DNA from: Candidatus Gemmiger stercorigallinarum | GTDB taxonomy: Bacteria > Bacillota > Clostridia > Oscillospirales > Ruminococcaceae | Direction: 5' to 3' | NCBI GenBank assembly: GCA_019119495.1 | Contig: DWWX01000004.1 | Location: 28,656 to 92,655 of the forward strand | DNA length: 64,000 nucleotides | Shown: positions 10,434-20,425 of the stretch, piece after piece | How positions within the stretch are numbered: position 1 is the first letter of the stretch | Layout: every line of letters starts with the position of its first letter | The notes under the pieces: generated by a model | Seen by the model: the letters and a program-made list of their open reading frames with translations, nothing else | Told to the model about the DNA's origin: nothing | The model's database searches: none | Program-made: the position numbers and the translations under genes

Positions 10434-12332
10434 TTGCAGGTTTCAAACTTTTTGCGCGCCCATCCCCGGCTGGTCTGGGCGGCGCAGCTTTTGCTGGCGC
10501 TGGCCGCCGCTGCGGTGGGCTGGCTGCAGCTGGAACGCTCGGCCTGGCAGGAAAACCATGTGCTTCTGGCACTGGCGCCGCAGTATATCCTGCTGGGGGT
10601 ATTGACAGTCTTTGCGGTGCCGGCGGTGGTCTATGCGCTGTGCGGCCGGTGGCATATCGCCACGGCGGCGGGCGGCGCGGCGGTCACAGTGCTGGCGCTG
10701 GTCAATTATTACGTCAAAATGCTGCACGGGACGGCGCTACTGCTGCCGGATCTGGCCAACGTGGTGACAGCCGCTGATGTGGTGGGGACATACAGCATCC
10801 GCCCCGACCCGACCAGCATCAAGATCGGGCTGTGCTTTCTGCCGGTGCTGGCCGCCGCCGCGGCGCAGTGGCTGCTGGGGCGGCCGGGGCGCAAAGGCGC
10901 GCCGCCGGCGACCTGGCGTAATCGGCTGAAACGCTGGGCGGGCTGCATACTATTGCTTATACTCCTGTTCTTTGGATATTTTGGCCCCTGGAGTATCATG
11001 CCTACAGATGTCTCAGTTTTTGCCTATGCCATTGCATTCAACTTTTATTCTTACGGATATACGCCTTCTCTGGTGTCATCTGCATTGTTGCTTTTGAATC
11101 CGGTGGTTCGACCAGCAGAATATTCGGCCGAAGCTATCGCGCAAGCTGTGATAAACCCGGAAGAATACGGTGGCTCTGTAAAATTGACAGAAAACGGCGA
11201 GTATCCAGATCTTGTTGTAATTCTGAACGAAGCGTGGTACGATCTTTCGCTGGTGACGGATCCACAGGCGGATACTGACTATATGGAGTACTTTTATTCC
11301 TTGGCAGAGGATGCGACGATGGGGTACGCGCTGGTGCCGGATGTTGGTGGCGGCACCAACCGTAGTGAATTTTCCCTGCTGGCATCGCATTCTATGACGC
11401 TGCTACCCGGTGTGACACCGTTCTCAACTATGAGTATGGAAGGGCAACCCTCTGTTGTCACCTATGTAGAATCACTGGGCTATGCTACCATGGCGGCCCA
11501 CCCGGCTGCAGCTGATAACTACCGCCGTGGCATGGCATGGCCGGCATTAGGGTTTGATTCAACCTATTTTATCGATAATTTTCGTGCTAACGCCATTCCT
11601 TACGGTAATCGAGAAGCCTATGTGACAGACACATCGGCGTATCCAACTTTTATTTCGCTGTACGAGGCCATGCCGGAAAATCAGCCCCGTTTTGCCTATC
11701 TGCTGACGATACAGAACCACGGCGATTACAACGGTTTGGATGAGTCGGAACTGCGGGTCCGTGCCGCCACAGATTTTGGGGACGATGAACATGCCGTTGA
11801 CGAGTTCTTGAGTTTGATCGACCTGGATGATGAAGCACTGAAATACCTGACCGACTATTTCACCGACCTGTACCGGACCACCGGCCGGCGGGTGGTGCTG
11901 CTGATGGTGGGCGACCATGCGCCCTACCTTGTTGACGAGCTGACCGACAGCGCGCTGACCGGGGCGGAGCGCACCATCCGCCAGCGGGCCACGCCCTTTG
12001 TGCTGTGGACCAACTATCCCGCCGAGATCCGCGTGACCACCGGCACTGCCGTGGACGCCCTGCCGGTGGTGGACCTGTGCGCGCTGCTGCCCATGGCGGC
12101 CGAGCAGGCCGGGCTGCCGCTTTCGCCCTATTACCGGTATCTTCTGGCCATGCGGCAGGAGGTCAGCGGCTGGACCAACCTGGACGGCGTGCTGCTGCCC
12201 GACGGCAGCGTTGCCGCCGATGGCGCCAACGCCGAGGCCGATGCGTGGGTGTCCGGCTACTATATGCTGGAGTATAACGCCCTGACGGCGTCCGAGCGGG
12301 TCGAGAGCCTTTTTCTGCCGGAAACAGGCTGA
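10434..12332 (+). CDS. LTA synthase-like membrane sulfatase-family protein
   Basis: N-terminal TM segments, then NEAWYDLS, GGGTNRSEFSLL, TIQNHGDYNG, VLLMVGDHAPYL. TTG start with GGAAAGGA RBS. Confidence 0.85.
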   Translation: MQVSNFLRAHPRLVWAAQLLLALAAAAVGWLQLERSAWQENHVLLALAPQYILLGVLTVFAVPAVVYALCGRWHIATAAGGAAVTVLALVNYYVKMLHGTALLLPDLANVVTAADVVGTYSIRPDPTSIKIGLCFLPVLAAAAAQWLLGRPGRKGAPPATWRNRLKRWAGCILLLILLFFGYFGPWSIMPTDVSVFAYAIAFNFYSYGYTPSLVSSALLLLNPVVRPAEYSAEAIAQAVINPEEYGGSVKLTENGEYPDLVVILNEAWYDLSLVTDPQADTDYMEYFYSLAEDATMGYALVPDVGGGTNRSEFSLLASHSMTLLPGVTPFSTMSMEGQPSVVTYVESLGYATMAAHPAAADNYRRGMAWPALGFDSTYFIDNFRANAIPYGNREAYVTDTSAYPTFISLYEAMPENQPRFAYLLTIQNHGDYNGLDESELRVRAATDFGDDEHAVDEFLSLIDLDDEALKYLTDYFTDLYRTTGRRVVLLMVGDHAPYLVDELTDSALTGAERTIRQRATPFVLWTNYPAEIRVTTGTAVDALPVVDLCALLPMAAEQAGLPLSPYYRYLLAMRQEVSGWTNLDGVLLPDGSVAADGANAEADAWVSGYYMLEYNALTASERVESLFLPETG

Positions 12333-12403
12333 CCCGGCCGGGAATTTGACCTATTTGACCGGAATCCGGTGAAAAAAGCCGCAAATTTCTGGCCGGGCCG
12401 GGC

Positions 12404-12433
12404 TTGACTTTCCACCCCGGTTGGGGATACAAT
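12404..12433 (+). promoter_or_regulatory. Promoter for the thrS leader (TTGACT-18-TACAAT)
   Basis: TTGACT 12404-12409, TACAAT 12428-12433. Confidence 0.6.
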
Positions 12434-12439
12434 ACCAGT

Positions 12440-12775
12440 AACTTCATTCCGTTTGAAAGCTGTGACGCGGACAAACGGGCGCGGATCTTCCGGGTATCAG
12501 AGAACGCCGCCCCTGCCGGCAGGGTGCTGCAAGCGGCCTGCCCGGCGGCTGCGCCTTACCACCGCGGAGCGCGGGGGAGAACCCCCGCCGGGCCCGGCCC
12601 GTTACCGCCGGAAACGAGTGGCGCGCCGCTTTGCCGGCGTGCAATTCGGGTGGAACCGTGGAGCTGACTTGTACTGCAATGGCCGCTTCATCCCGTGTTT
12701 GTGCCGGAACATCCTCCGGCGCGGAAAAACAGCGGGATGGGGCGGTTTTCTTTTGCGGCGGGGCGGCATACGGCC
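12440..12775 (+). promoter_or_regulatory. T-box leader upstream of thrS
   Basis: T-box core GGGTGGAACCGTGG (12648-12661); GGGTGCTGCAAGC-type Stem I element and candidate ACC (Thr) specifier in CTTACCACCGC; CATCCCG...CGGGATG hairpin then T-rich tract. Confidence 0.85.
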
Positions 12776-12833
12776 CGCCGCGCACACCCTGCCGGGCCCG
12801 GCCCGGCGCAACCCCAAAAGGAGGGGCCATCTT

Positions 12834-14624
12834 ATGAAGATCATCTACAAGGACGGCACCGTGGCCGAGTGCCCGAAGGAAGAGGAACTGCACGTACTGC
12901 GCCACACGGCCGCCCACATCATGGCGCAGGCCATCAAGCGGCTGTTCCCCCAGGCGGACTTTGCCTTTGGCCCCGCCACCGAGAACGGCTTCTACTACGA
13001 CGTGGACCTGGGCGACACCAAGCTGACCGACGAGGACCTGGCCAGCATTGAAAAAGAGATGAAGAAGATTTGCAAGGAAAACCTTGCCGTCAAGCCCTTC
13101 ATCCTGCCCCGCGACGAGGCCGTCAAGCTGATGGAGGAGCGCGGCGAGCACTACAAGATCGAGCACATGGCCGACCTGGCCGATGAGACCGAGTTCAGCT
13201 TCTACCAGCAGGGCGAGTACATCGACATGTGCATCGGGCCCCACCTGACCTACACCAAGGCGCTGAAAGCCTTCAAGATCACCCAGCAGTCGGGCGCTTA
13301 CTGGAAGAACGACAAGGACAACAAGATGCTGACCCGCATCAACGGCGTGGCCTTCCACAACCAGGAGGAGCTGGACGCCTGGGAGAAGCAGCAGCAGGAA
13401 GCCCGCGAGCGCGACCACCGCAAGATCGGCAAAGAGATGCGGCTGTTTATGACCGACGACCTGGTGGGCCGCGGCCTGCCGATGTTTCTGCCCAACGGCT
13501 ACACCGTCTGGCAGGAGCTGGAGAACTATATCAAGGAGAAGGAGCGCGCCCGCGGCTACCAGCACGTCATGACCCCCTGCGTGGGCACCGTCAACCTGTA
13601 CAAGACCAGCGGCCACTGGGATCATTACCGCGAGAACATGTTCCCCGCCATGGAGATGGAGGGCGAAAGCTACGTGCTGCGCCCGATGAACTGCCCCCAT
13701 CACATGATGATCTACGCCAACCGGCCCCACAGCTACCGGCAGCTACCCATCCGCATCGGCGAGATCGCCCACGATTTCCGCTACGAGTCCAGCGGCACGC
13801 TGAAGGGCATCGAGCGCGGCCGGCATTTCTGCCAGAACGACGCCCATCTGTTTGTCACGCCCGACCAGATCAAGAGCGAGGTCGCCAACGTCTGCAACCT
13901 GATCTTTGACGTGTACAAGGACTTCCACATCACCGACTACCGCTGCGTGCTGTCGCTGCGGGACCCGGCCGACAAGAAGAAATACCACGACGACGACGCC
14001 ATGTGGGAGCACGCCGAGACCGCCCTGCGTGAGGTGCTGACCGACCTGGGCATCGACTTTACCGAGGAGATCGGCGAGGCCGCCTTCTACGGCCCCAAGC
14101 TGGACGTGAACGTCAAGCCCGCCGTGGGCGCCGAGTACACCCTGTCCACCTGCCAGCTGGACTTCTGCCTGCCGGCCAAGTTCCAGCTGACCTACGTGGA
14201 CACCGACGGCACCGAAAAGACCCCCGTGGTGCTGCACCGCGCCATCCTGGGCTCTCTGGACCGGTTCATGGCCTACCTGATCGAGGAGACCAAGGGCCGC
14301 TTCCCCACCTGGCTGGCCCCCACCCAGGTCAAGGTGCTGCCCGTCAGCGAAAAGACGCTGGACTACGCCCGCCAGGTCACCGAGACGCTGGAGAACGCCG
14401 GCGTCCGCGTGGTGCTGGACGAGTCCAACGAGAAGATCGGTTACAAGATCCGCGAGGCCCAGCAGGTGGACCGTGTGCCCTATATGCTGGTGCTGGGCGC
14501 CAAGGAGGCCGAGGCCGGCAATATCTCCATCCGCAACCGCGCCGGCGAGACCACCCAGGCCAGCCTGGAGGATTTCGTCGCCCAGGTGACCGAGGAAATC
14601 CGCACCCGCGCCTACAACAACTGA
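12834..14624 (+). CDS. thrS: Threonine--tRNA ligase
   Basis: HTAAHIMAQAIKRLFPQADFAFGPATENGFYYD, RPMNCPHHMMIY; ATG 12834 with AGGAGG RBS. Confidence 0.97.
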   Translation: MKIIYKDGTVAECPKEEELHVLRHTAAHIMAQAIKRLFPQADFAFGPATENGFYYDVDLGDTKLTDEDLASIEKEMKKICKENLAVKPFILPRDEAVKLMEERGEHYKIEHMADLADETEFSFYQQGEYIDMCIGPHLTYTKALKAFKITQQSGAYWKNDKDNKMLTRINGVAFHNQEELDAWEKQQQEARERDHRKIGKEMRLFMTDDLVGRGLPMFLPNGYTVWQELENYIKEKERARGYQHVMTPCVGTVNLYKTSGHWDHYRENMFPAMEMEGESYVLRPMNCPHHMMIYANRPHSYRQLPIRIGEIAHDFRYESSGTLKGIERGRHFCQNDAHLFVTPDQIKSEVANVCNLIFDVYKDFHITDYRCVLSLRDPADKKKYHDDDAMWEHAETALREVLTDLGIDFTEEIGEAAFYGPKLDVNVKPAVGAEYTLSTCQLDFCLPAKFQLTYVDTDGTEKTPVVLHRAILGSLDRFMAYLIEETKGRFPTWLAPTQVKVLPVSEKTLDYARQVTETLENAGVRVVLDESNEKIGYKIREAQQVDRVPYMLVLGAKEAEAGNISIRNRAGETTQASLEDFVAQVTEEIRTRAYNN

Positions 14625-14652
14625 TCCATTTGGCCGCATCCCTGCCACCCAG

Positions 14653-14698
14653 CCGCCCGCCGCCCGGAAGCCTTCCGGCGCGGCGGGCGCTTTTTTTG
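14653..14698 (+). terminator. Terminator after thrS
   Basis: GCCCGCCGC...GCGGCGGGC followed by T7. Confidence 0.8.
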
Positions 14699-14757
14699 CG
14701 CGGCCGGCGCATGATCCGTGCCGGGCGGGGCATGCTAAGGGCGGAGGTGTATGTACT

Positions 14758-15057
14758 ATGACCTATCTGGATTGTTCCGCCTACGACTGCTGCCACAACA
14801 AGGGCGGCGCCTGCTGCCTGGGCTGCATCGACGTGCAGCACACCGGCGAAAACGGCGCGGTCTGCGGCAGCTACTGCTCCAACGAGGGCTACGCCAACGC
14901 CGCCACCGACAACGCCCCCGGCACCGCCGAGACCGACATCCGCTGCGACGACGAGGCCTGCCGCCATTTCAAGCAGATGACCTGCCGCGCCAGCCGCGTG
15001 CGCATCGACGAGAGCACCACCGGCCCCGCCTGCCTGACCCGCAGCGAGGGCAAATGA
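14758..15057 (+). CDS. Cys-rich DUF1540-like protein
   Basis: CSAYDCCHNKGGACCLGCIDV and CDDEACRHFKQMTCRASRVRID metal-binding-type Cys pattern. Confidence 0.75.
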   Translation: MTYLDCSAYDCCHNKGGACCLGCIDVQHTGENGAVCGSYCSNEGYANAATDNAPGTAETDIRCDDEACRHFKQMTCRASRVRIDESTTGPACLTRSEGK

Positions 15058-15372
15058 CCCCGGCAGCAGCCCGCCCGGCGGCTGCGCCGCCGGGAGACCG
15101 CCCTGCCGCTTCAGGCGCCGCCGCGCGGCGGCGCGTACATATAAGATTCGCAATTAGAAAGTTAAAGGCCGCCGGAAACCGGCAGGGGAGAAAAGCCCCG
15201 GCGGCCGGGCTTTTGCCGCGCCCTTGCCGCCCCGGCGCAGACCGCGGACGATTTTGTGGAAAATCTTCTATTTCGGATGGAAGATCCTGCTATACATTTG
15301 CCGGCGGCGTGGTATAATCGTATCTGCATTTGGTGCACTGTACTTTTACATGGATAGAGAGGTTTTTGACAT

Positions 15373-16557
15373 ATGGCATCCCTTCTTCTGCCGGTGATCT
15401 ACCTGGCGTTTATCAGCCTGGGCCTGCCGGATTCGCTGCTGGGGTCGGCCTGGCCCAGCATGGTGGGCCAGCTGGGGGCGGACCTGTCCTGGGCGGGCAT
15501 CGTATCGATGATCATCTCGGCCGGCACCATCGTTTCCAGCCTGTGCAGCGAGCGTCTCAACGCCCGCCTCGGCACCGGCGGCGTCACGGCGGTCAGCGTG
15601 CTGCTGACCGCAGCGGCGCTGTTCGGGTTTTCCACCTGCACCCGGTTCTGGCAGCTGTGCGTGTGGGCGGTGCCCTACGGCCTGGGCGCCGGCAGCGTGG
15701 ACGCGGCGCTGAACGCCTATGTCTCGCTGCACTACAAAAGCCGCCACATGAGCTGGCTGCACTGCATGTGGGGCGTGGGCGCCAGCGCAGGGCCTGTCAT
15801 CATGGGCCGGGCGCTGGCCGGCGGCAGCTGGCAGGGCGGCTACCGCATCATCTCGCTGATTCAGTTCGGCCTGACGGCGGTGCTGCTTTTGAGCCTGCCG
15901 CTGTGGAAACGCCCCGAAAAAACGCCGGAGGGCGCAGACTATACCCCGGAGCACCGCACCCTTCCCCAGCTGCTGCGCATGCCCGGCGTGCCCCAGGTGC
16001 TGCTGTGCTTTTTCTGCTACTGCGCACTGGAATCCACCGCCGGCATGTGGGCGGCCAGCTACTGCACGCTGGTGCGGGGCATCGACGCCGGCACCGCGGC
16101 CGGCTGGGCCAGCACCTTTTACCTGGGCATCACCATCGGCCGGGGCGTCTGCGGCTTTTTGACCATAAAGATCAACGACCAGAACATGATCCGCCTGGGC
16201 CAGGTGCTGATCGCCCTGGGCGTGGTGCTGGTGCTGCTGCCGGCCGGGCAGGGGGTGCTGTTTGCGGGGCTGGTCACCATCGGGCTGGGCTGCGCGCCCG
16301 TCTACCCCAGCATCATCCACGAGACCCCCACCAATTTCGGCCGGGAGGTCAGCCTGGCCATGACCGGCATCCAGATGGCCTTTGCCTACGTGGGCAGCTG
16401 CCTGATGCCGCCGCTGTTCGGCCTGCTGGCCCAGTATGTGACGCCGGCGCTGTACCCCTGGTTCCTGGCCGCGCTGCTGGCTTTGATGTTCGCCATGGCC
16501 GAAAGCCTGCACCGCCGCACCCGCGAAAAGCGCCGCGCCGTGGAAACCGGCCGGTGA
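15373..16557 (+). CDS. MFS transporter
   Basis: About 12 hydrophobic segments; GLPDSLLGSAWP N-terminus typical of MFS carriers. Confidence 0.85.
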   Translation: MASLLLPVIYLAFISLGLPDSLLGSAWPSMVGQLGADLSWAGIVSMIISAGTIVSSLCSERLNARLGTGGVTAVSVLLTAAALFGFSTCTRFWQLCVWAVPYGLGAGSVDAALNAYVSLHYKSRHMSWLHCMWGVGASAGPVIMGRALAGGSWQGGYRIISLIQFGLTAVLLLSLPLWKRPEKTPEGADYTPEHRTLPQLLRMPGVPQVLLCFFCYCALESTAGMWAASYCTLVRGIDAGTAAGWASTFYLGITIGRGVCGFLTIKINDQNMIRLGQVLIALGVVLVLLPAGQGVLFAGLVTIGLGCAPVYPSIIHETPTNFGREVSLAMTGIQMAFAYVGSCLMPPLFGLLAQYVTPALYPWFLAALLALMFAMAESLHRRTREKRRAVETGR

Positions 16558-16747
16558 CCCCCAGCCCGCCGCGTGCCGCCCGGCAGGCCGGTGAAAAAAC
16601 AAACAACAGCAAAACAGGCGCAGCCCCGCCGCGTCCGGCCAAAACCGGATGCGGCGGGGCTGCTTTGTCTGCTTTGTGCGCGGGAGCCGGGCTTTCCGCG
16701 GAATAAAATATGCCGGATCTGCGATCGGGGGAACGCGGCGCGGGCCG

Positions 16748-17005
16748 TTACCCGCGGTAGAGCTTTTTGATCTCCGGGATGGTTTTCCCCTCGGCGCGCA
16801 GGGCCTTGATCTCGGCGATGCGGGCCATGCTCTCGGCGCGGCGGTAGCGGCGGGTCAGGTTCTCCTCCGCCTGTTCAAAGGGCAAAAGGCCTTCCTCGGT
16901 GTAAAACTTCAGGGTGCTGTACCGCACGCCGGTCAACCGTACCAGTTCGCCGATGGTCACCACTTCTGCCTGCTGGATGACCTCCAGCTTCCTCTGCCGG
17001 GACAC
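16748..17005 (-). CDS. Short MerR-type HTH regulator (DNA-binding domain only)
   Basis: VVTIGELVRLTGVRYSTLKFYTEEGLLPF winged-helix motif; GTG start. Confidence 0.75.
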   Translation of the reverse strand: MSRQRKLEVIQQAEVVTIGELVRLTGVRYSTLKFYTEEGLLPFEQAEENLTRRYRRAESMARIAEIKALRAEGKTIPEIKKLYRG

Positions 17006-17014
17006 GGGGATGCC

Positions 17015-17680
17015 TCAGCAGCCGGCCGAGACCGCCGCGCCGACGGCGGGCAGCGCCATAAAGATGGTCACATAGTCGATCATGTCCTGGATGTTCCGGC
17101 CCTCCGGCTGGCGGGAAAGCGCAGCCAGGTGATCGTGCATCTGGCGCAGCTCAAAGGGGGAAAAATATTCTTTCAGGCAGCCGCTTTTGTCCAAAAGCAC
17201 CGCCACCGCGGCGGCCTCGTCCGAGATGGGGCCGTCCTCCAGCAGCTCGGCGCGCACCATGTCCACCGTATGGCCGATGGCCTCGGTGCGGGGCAGGTAG
17301 CGGGTCTGAGAATTGAACAGCCCGCCCTTTGCCTCGTCGGCCAGGCCCGCCGCGCACAGCGACTGCCCCACCGCGGCGGTCAGCTCCGCCATCGGCCGGG
17401 CGCTCAGGGAAAAGCTGTACAGGTCCACCAGCTTTTCCAGGCTGAGCGGCTTGTCCCGGTCCAGCCTTGCATACAGCGGCTGCAGGCAGGCGCACTCGGC
17501 AGGCAGCGGCGCGGTGATGCGGATGCGCTTGCCCTCCACCGCAATGCAGCCGGCCAGCCGCAGCTCGATCAGCCCGGCAGCCACCAGGCAGATCTGGCGT
17601 TCCTCGGCCAAAAGGGGGAAGGCGCCGCGGCGGTTGACCGCGCAGGCGTAGTAGCTTTGGGTGATGGAAAGGTCGTTCAT
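17015..17680 (-). CDS. Uncharacterised protein, possibly GPP34/GOLPH3-like
   Basis: ORF with RBS (GGGAGG) and ATG 17680; LLAEERQICLVAAGLIELRLAGCIAV resembles GPP34 helices (weak). Confidence 0.55.
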   Translation of the reverse strand: MNDLSITQSYYACAVNRRGAFPLLAEERQICLVAAGLIELRLAGCIAVEGKRIRITAPLPAECACLQPLYARLDRDKPLSLEKLVDLYSFSLSARPMAELTAAVGQSLCAAGLADEAKGGLFNSQTRYLPRTEAIGHTVDMVRAELLEDGPISDEAAAVAVLLDKSGCLKEYFSPFELRQMHDHLAALSRQPEGRNIQDMIDYVTIFMALPAVGAAVSAGC

Positions 17681-17984
17681 GGGAGCCTCCCTTTGGTTTG
17701 GCAGCCCGGCCGGCGGCAAAAAAAGCTGCCGCCATGCACTGACTACTTATTACTTACTACTTACGATTTAAGAATAGCATACAGGAAAACGCTTGTCAAT
17801 AGCATGAACGCAGATCCTGCCGCAGGGGACCGGCCCGGCGGCGCGGCAGAAAAGGGCGGATAAATGCAGCGGCGGGCCCCGCCCGCACGTCCCGGTGCGC
17901 CCGTGCATATGCTGGGGGCAGGGGACGGGGCATGGCCGCGGCAGTCCGCCCGGCACCCCGCCCCGCAGGAAAGGAGTGACATCC

Positions 17985-18476
17985 ATGCCCAGCACAGCAC
18001 ATCCCCCTTACTGGGGCATGACCCTGCAAAGCGGTTCCCGCGGACCGGACGTGGCGCTGATCCAGCGTTGGCTGAACGCGGCGCGCCGCCGCTGGAACGT
18101 GATCCGCCCGGTGGCGGTGGACGGCCGCTACGGCTCCGCCACCGCAACGGCGGTCAAGACCTTCCAGCAGCTGGCCGGTCTGCGCAGCGACGGCGTTGTG
18201 GGGCCGGAGACCTGGGACGCCCTGTACGAGGCCGCCGGCCAGCAGCAGACCGCCGACGACCTTTACCCCGGCGTGCAGCTGCAGGAGGGGAACCAGGGCG
18301 CGGCGGTCAAAAGCGCGCAGCAGAAGCTGCAGGCGCTGGTGCCCGCCCTGAACGCCGACGGCGAGTACGGCAGCCGCACGCGGGAGGCCGTGCGCGCCTA
18401 CCAGACCGTAGAGGGGCTGAACGCCGACGGCGTCATCGGCCCTGCGACCTGGGCCAGCCTGTTCGGCCCGGGCTGA
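17985..18476 (+). CDS. Protein with two peptidoglycan-binding (PG_binding_1) domains
   Basis: Two copies of LQxGSxGxxVxxxQxxLN...DGxYGxxTxxAVxxFQ...GLxxDGVxGPxTWxxL. Confidence 0.88.
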   Translation: MPSTAHPPYWGMTLQSGSRGPDVALIQRWLNAARRRWNVIRPVAVDGRYGSATATAVKTFQQLAGLRSDGVVGPETWDALYEAAGQQQTADDLYPGVQLQEGNQGAAVKSAQQKLQALVPALNADGEYGSRTREAVRAYQTVEGLNADGVIGPATWASLFGPG

Positions 18477-18501
18477 CGACCGGCACAGGCCGGTGCCCGC
18501 A

Positions 18502-18547
18502 GGACGCCCCGGACCCGCCGCAGCGCGGAGACGGGGCGTCCGTTTTT
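18502..18547 (+). terminator. Intrinsic terminator
   Basis: GGACGCCCCG...CGGGGCGTCC then GTTTTTG. Confidence 0.75.
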
Positions 18548-18956
18548 GTATGCCGGAAAGACGGGACAAATCAAAAACGGCGATATTGCGGCTGTTTGCG
18601 CCGCGCGGCGCTTGCCCGGCCCGGCGGATGCAGCAAAGATATAAATGTGAAACTTTGCCGCCGCCGGCCGGCCCGCCCCGGCAAAGATGTTGGGCAAAAT
18701 CTGCCGAAACAGCAGCATATCTTGGGCGCAATGCGGATGCCAGCCAAATTTTGGCGGAAGAAACCGGCAGATTGCCGCATTGACAGGGCTGTAAAGAAGT
18801 TGTAAACTATTGAAGTATAAGAATGAAGGATCAGCAGGATCAAAGACCGTCCGCCCGCGGGCCATGCCGGCGGCGATGTACGGTAGGTTCTTTTTGCGTT
18901 TCCGGCGGGCCGCCGCCGTTTGCCGCAGTTTTTACGGAAAGGAAGTTGCCCCGCCC

Positions 18957-20210
18957 ATGCACACCAAACCGCTTGCCCTGCACAAAAGGCTGCTGGCGCT
19001 GCTGCTGGCGCTTTGCCTGATGCTGACCGCTGCCCCGGTTGCGTTCGCGGAAGATCTGCGTTCCCTGGATATTTTTTATGCCAAGCAGCAGACAAGCAGC
19101 ACCTGCACGCTGGCCTCGGCGGCCATGATGATGCGCCGCCGCGCGTACTTAGACGGCCTGGACAACTGGGATACCATCACCGAGTCCAGCCTGCGCCGCG
19201 TGGCCTGGAGCTATGTCGGCCTCTCCCATGACTTTACCATGCTGGGCATCGAGGTCCAGCACGCCTACTTTGACGATGACCGCGCCGTGGAAAGCCAGCT
19301 GATCGAGCTGCTGCGCGAGCACCCGGAGGGCATCGTCGTCTACAACCGCAACTACCCCCACGCCATCCTGGTCACCGATTACACCGGCGGGCAGTTCTAC
19401 TGCGCCGACCCGTCCACCGCGGCGCCGTCGGGCCGCATCCCGCTGAGCCAGGCAACCATCACCATCTCCAGCGCGGTGTCCTACTGGTTCGTTGCCAGCG
19501 ATATCAACCGCTCCAGCGGCCTGGGCCCGGCGCTGACCGCCACCGCAGCCGCTTATCCCAGCCGCCTGCGCACCGGCGAGGCTTTTGTGCCCTCCGGCAC
19601 CATCACGTCGCCGGGCAACATCACCAGCGTGCGGCTGACGGTGCTGTCGGAGAGCGGCGAGACGGTGCAGACCGCCTCCGCCGAGCCGAACGCCCCCACC
19701 TACGACCTGGCCGGGCTGGCCAGCCAGCTCAGCTTCCAGACGCTGGGGGCCGGGCAGTACACCTTCCTGCTGACGGCGGACGATGATTTCGGCGGGCGGC
19801 TGAACCTGCGCAAGACAATGATGGTTTCCGGCAGCGACACGGTGCTGGCAAGCTATTCCGGCACGGTGCCCAGCCTGTCCAACATCAACGCCATCAACCT
19901 GACCGAGACCGGCTTTGACATCGAGTCCACCGCCACCGACACCGACGACGAGATCGTGATGGTCAGCTACTCGGCCTGGGCGGACGGCGAACAGTTTGCC
20001 CAGAGCATGCTGGGCACCCGGAGCGACAACGACACCTACACCGTCCACGTGGATGCCGAGGCGGCGGTGCTGGGCATCGACAGCTTCCTGATCAACATCA
20101 CCGCCGTGGACCGGGACGGCAACTCTGCCCGCGGCACGCTGAGCGTCAAGGTGGGCCTGGACGACAGCGAGGACACCGGCCTGGTGGCCGACCAGCAGCT
20201 GGTGCAGTAA
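18957..20210 (+). CDS. Secreted papain/C39-like putative cysteine peptidase with C-terminal beta-rich (GBS Bsp-like?) module
   Basis: Signal peptide ...LLALCLMLTAAPVAFAED, QTSSTCTLASAAMMMRR catalytic-Cys context, PHAILVTDYTGGQFYCADPS His context, C-terminal VHVDAEAAVLGIDSFLINITAVDRDGNSA. Confidence 0.7.
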   Translation: MHTKPLALHKRLLALLLALCLMLTAAPVAFAEDLRSLDIFYAKQQTSSTCTLASAAMMMRRRAYLDGLDNWDTITESSLRRVAWSYVGLSHDFTMLGIEVQHAYFDDDRAVESQLIELLREHPEGIVVYNRNYPHAILVTDYTGGQFYCADPSTAAPSGRIPLSQATITISSAVSYWFVASDINRSSGLGPALTATAAAYPSRLRTGEAFVPSGTITSPGNITSVRLTVLSESGETVQTASAEPNAPTYDLAGLASQLSFQTLGAGQYTFLLTADDDFGGRLNLRKTMMVSGSDTVLASYSGTVPSLSNINAINLTETGFDIESTATDTDDEIVMVSYSAWADGEQFAQSMLGTRSDNDTYTVHVDAEAAVLGIDSFLINITAVDRDGNSARGTLSVKVGLDDSEDTGLVADQQLVQ

Positions 20211-20245
20211 GCCCCCTGGGCGATCAGCCAGAACAAGCCAATGCA

Positions 20246-20286
20246 AGCCCCCGCAGTGCGGAAAACCGCGCCGCGGGGGCTTTTTG
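20246..20286 (+). terminator. Intrinsic terminator
   Basis: AGCCCCCGC...GCGGGGGCT then TTTTT. Confidence 0.75.
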
Positions 20287-20425
20287 CATCGCAAAACCAA
20301 AACCGCCTGCCCGGCATGGCGCACGAAATGTGAAAATTCTGCGCAGGGGCGCAGCTTCTTGCCAAGCGGGCCGCTGTGCGCTACAATATACCCGTAAGTT
20401 GATACTCGCAGGGAGGGTGCAGACC

